DNA from: Phormidium tenue FACHB-1052
GTDB lineage: Bacteria > Cyanobacteriota > Cyanobacteriia > Phormidesmidales > Phormidesmidaceae
NCBI RefSeq assembly: GCF_014696675.1
Contig: NZ_JACJQN010000003.1
Location: 1-64,000 of the forward strand
DNA: 64,000 bases
Reading direction: 5' to 3'
Shown here: piece after piece, positions 62,963 through 64,000 of the stretch
How the letters are laid out: every line of letters begins with the position of its first letter
Position numbering within the stretch: the first letter of the stretch is position 1
Program-made: the position numbers and the translations under genes
The notes under the pieces: model-generated
The model's database searches: none
Told to the model about the DNA's origin: nothing
The model's input: only the letters and a program-made list of their open reading frames with translations

Positions 62963-62998
62963 CGGCCCGGCTTTCGCTAAGATCTTAAGATCGGGCCG
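62963..62998. promoter_or_regulatory. Palindrome in the fraC divergent promoter region
   Basis: CGGCCCG (62963-62969) and CGGGCCG (62992-62998) enclose the perfect 12-bp palindrome GATCTTAAGATC (62981-62992). It lies between the divergent fraC and P-loop genes and could be an operator. Confidence 0.45.
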
Positions 62999-63038
62999 CT
63001 CAAGAATACGCACACCTAGTACGCAATCCGCAACATCT

Positions 63039-64000
63039 ATGGTTAGAACCGGCATTGGCATCCGCACCGCCCAGCAGGGCAACGAGCGGCTCACGGGGCA
63101 AATTCACGTCTACGACGGCGAGGGCAAGGGCAAGTCGCAGGTGGCGTTGGGGGTAGTGCTACGCTCCATTGGCCTGGGCATTCAACATTTTTTAGAAAGC
63201 CGGGTGCTGCTGCTGCGGTTTCTTAAGGGGCCGGGCCGCACCTATGACGAAGATGCCGCCATTGAAGCGCTCCAGCGGGGCTTTCCCCACCTAATTGACC
63301 AGGTGCGCACCGGGCGGGCGGAGTTTTTTGGGCCGGAGGAGATCACCAAATTTGACCGGCAAGAGGCCCAGCGGGGCTGGGATGTGGCCAAAGGGGCGAT
63401 CGCCTCAGGCCTCTACTCGGTGGTGGTGCTCGACGAAATCAACCCGGTGCTCGACCTGGGGCTGCTCAACGTCGATGAAGTAGCCAAAACCCTACGCAAC
63501 AAGCCCGACCACCTAGAGATCATTGCCACCGGGCGCGGTGCCCCCCAACCGTTGCTCGACGTGGCCAACTTGCACTCCGAGATGAAACCCCAGCCCAAAC
63601 CCGAGGGCATCGAGGGCATTGAGGGCATCGAAATCTATACCGGCTCGGGCAAGGGCAAATCGACCAGCGCCCTGGGCAAGGCTCTCCAGGCCATTGGGCG
63701 GGGCATTAGCCAAGATCTTTCCCACCGGGTGCTGATTATTCAGTGGCTAAAAGGGGGCAATGGTTATACCGAAGATGCGGCGATCGCGGCCCTGCGCAAA
63801 ATTTATCCCAACCTGGTGGATCACCAGCGCTGTGGCCGCGATGCGATCGTCTGGCGCGGGCAGCAACAAGAGATTGACTATGTGGAAGCCGAAAGGGGGT
63901 GGGAGATCGCTCGGACGGCGATCGCCTCAGGCCTCTACAAAACCATCATCCTCGACGAGCTGAACCCTACGGTTGATCTAGAGCTGCTGCCCGAGGAGCC
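63039..64000 (+). CDS. P-loop protein with duplicated CobO-like domain (partial, runs off the window)
   Basis: Open reading frame from ATG at 63039 to the window end (320 complete codons), missing its C-terminus. It has two similar halves, each with a P-loop (GEGKGKSQ near residues 27-34; GSGKGKST near 203-210) and parallel motifs (RFLKGPGRTYDEDAAIEAL / QWLKGGNGYTEDAAIAAL; VVLDEINP / IILDELNP). They resemble the corrinoid adenosyltransferase CobO/CobA fold, but the halves lack the rest of a complete enzyme context. A Glu-Gly-Ile repeat (EGIEGIEGIE) joins the two. The function is unproven; it may be nucleotide binding rather than B12 adenosylation. It is divergent from fraC. Confidence 0.8.
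   Translation, partial: MVRTGIGIRTAQQGNERLTGQIHVYDGEGKGKSQVALGVVLRSIGLGIQHFLESRVLLLRFLKGPGRTYDEDAAIEALQRGFPHLIDQVRTGRAEFFGPEEITKFDRQEAQRGWDVAKGAIASGLYSVVVLDEINPVLDLGLLNVDEVAKTLRNKPDHLEIIATGRGAPQPLLDVANLHSEMKPQPKPEGIEGIEGIEIYTGSGKGKSTSALGKALQAIGRGISQDLSHRVLIIQWLKGGNGYTEDAAIAALRKIYPNLVDHQRCGRDAIVWRGQQQEIDYVEAERGWEIARTAIASGLYKTIILDELNPTVDLELLPEE

Overview
The window is a stretch of a cyanobacterial chromosome, most likely from a filamentous, non-marine species of the Leptolyngbya/Nodosilinea/Phormidium kind. The evidence is the GCGATCGC (HIP1) octamer scattered through most coding regions, cyanobacterial marker genes (ntcA, DUF3155, DUF3084, a CCB-type cytochrome b6f assembly factor, nrtP) and a complete fraC-fraD-fraE operon for filament integrity. 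No rRNA, tRNA, CRISPR array, insertion sequence or prophage was recognised.

Layout. 1-10.7 kb holds housekeeping and regulatory genes: glyQ, a class V aminotransferase, a GAF histidine kinase, DUF3155, b6f assembly, PadR, DUF3084, ntcA, and thrC with a ThiS/MoaD-like sulfur carrier. An exact NtcA box lies upstream of ntcA, and a leader able to form several alternative hairpins precedes thrC. 10.8-16.3 kb carries a CphA2-like enzyme, a cupin and a phnDEC phosphonate/phosphite importer. 16.4-29.9 kb is a hopanoid region: hpnH, a squalene synthase-like gene, hpnO, a sulfotransferase, an ABC exporter, an RND transporter translationally coupled to hpnG, hpnB and squalene-hopene cyclase. It provides a route from farnesyl diphosphate through squalene and hopene to C35 and amino-hopanoids, plus possible tailoring and transport.

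30-39.4 kb contains two very large signalling proteins: a Ser/Thr kinase-ATPase-GAF-GGDEF-EAL protein and a Cache-HAMP-PAS hybrid histidine kinase. 39.6-47.3 kb has a transglutaminase-like protein, a lysine-rich micropeptide, ftsH next to a PII-like gene, a GST, and an nrtP-ClC pair in which the ClC gene has a one-base frameshift. 47.5-50.6 kb looks more AT-rich and carries small secreted or membrane proteins and a tandem pair of near-identical methyltransferases.

50.6-57.5 kb carries dinB, a small heat-shock protein, an alcohol dehydrogenase and a c-di-GMP/two-component operon (receiver, small unknown protein, HisKA-EAL fusion, FHA-PAS-GGDEF). Two copies of a roughly 55-bp intergenic repeat, about 7 kb apart, lie in this part. 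57.6-64 kb has an SDR, small conserved proteins, fraCDE, and a P-loop protein with a duplicated CobO-like domain that runs off the window end.

The best leads for something undescribed are the sulfotransferase and transporters embedded in the hopanoid genes, the HisKA-EAL operon, the thrC leader and the FtsH/PII-like pair.
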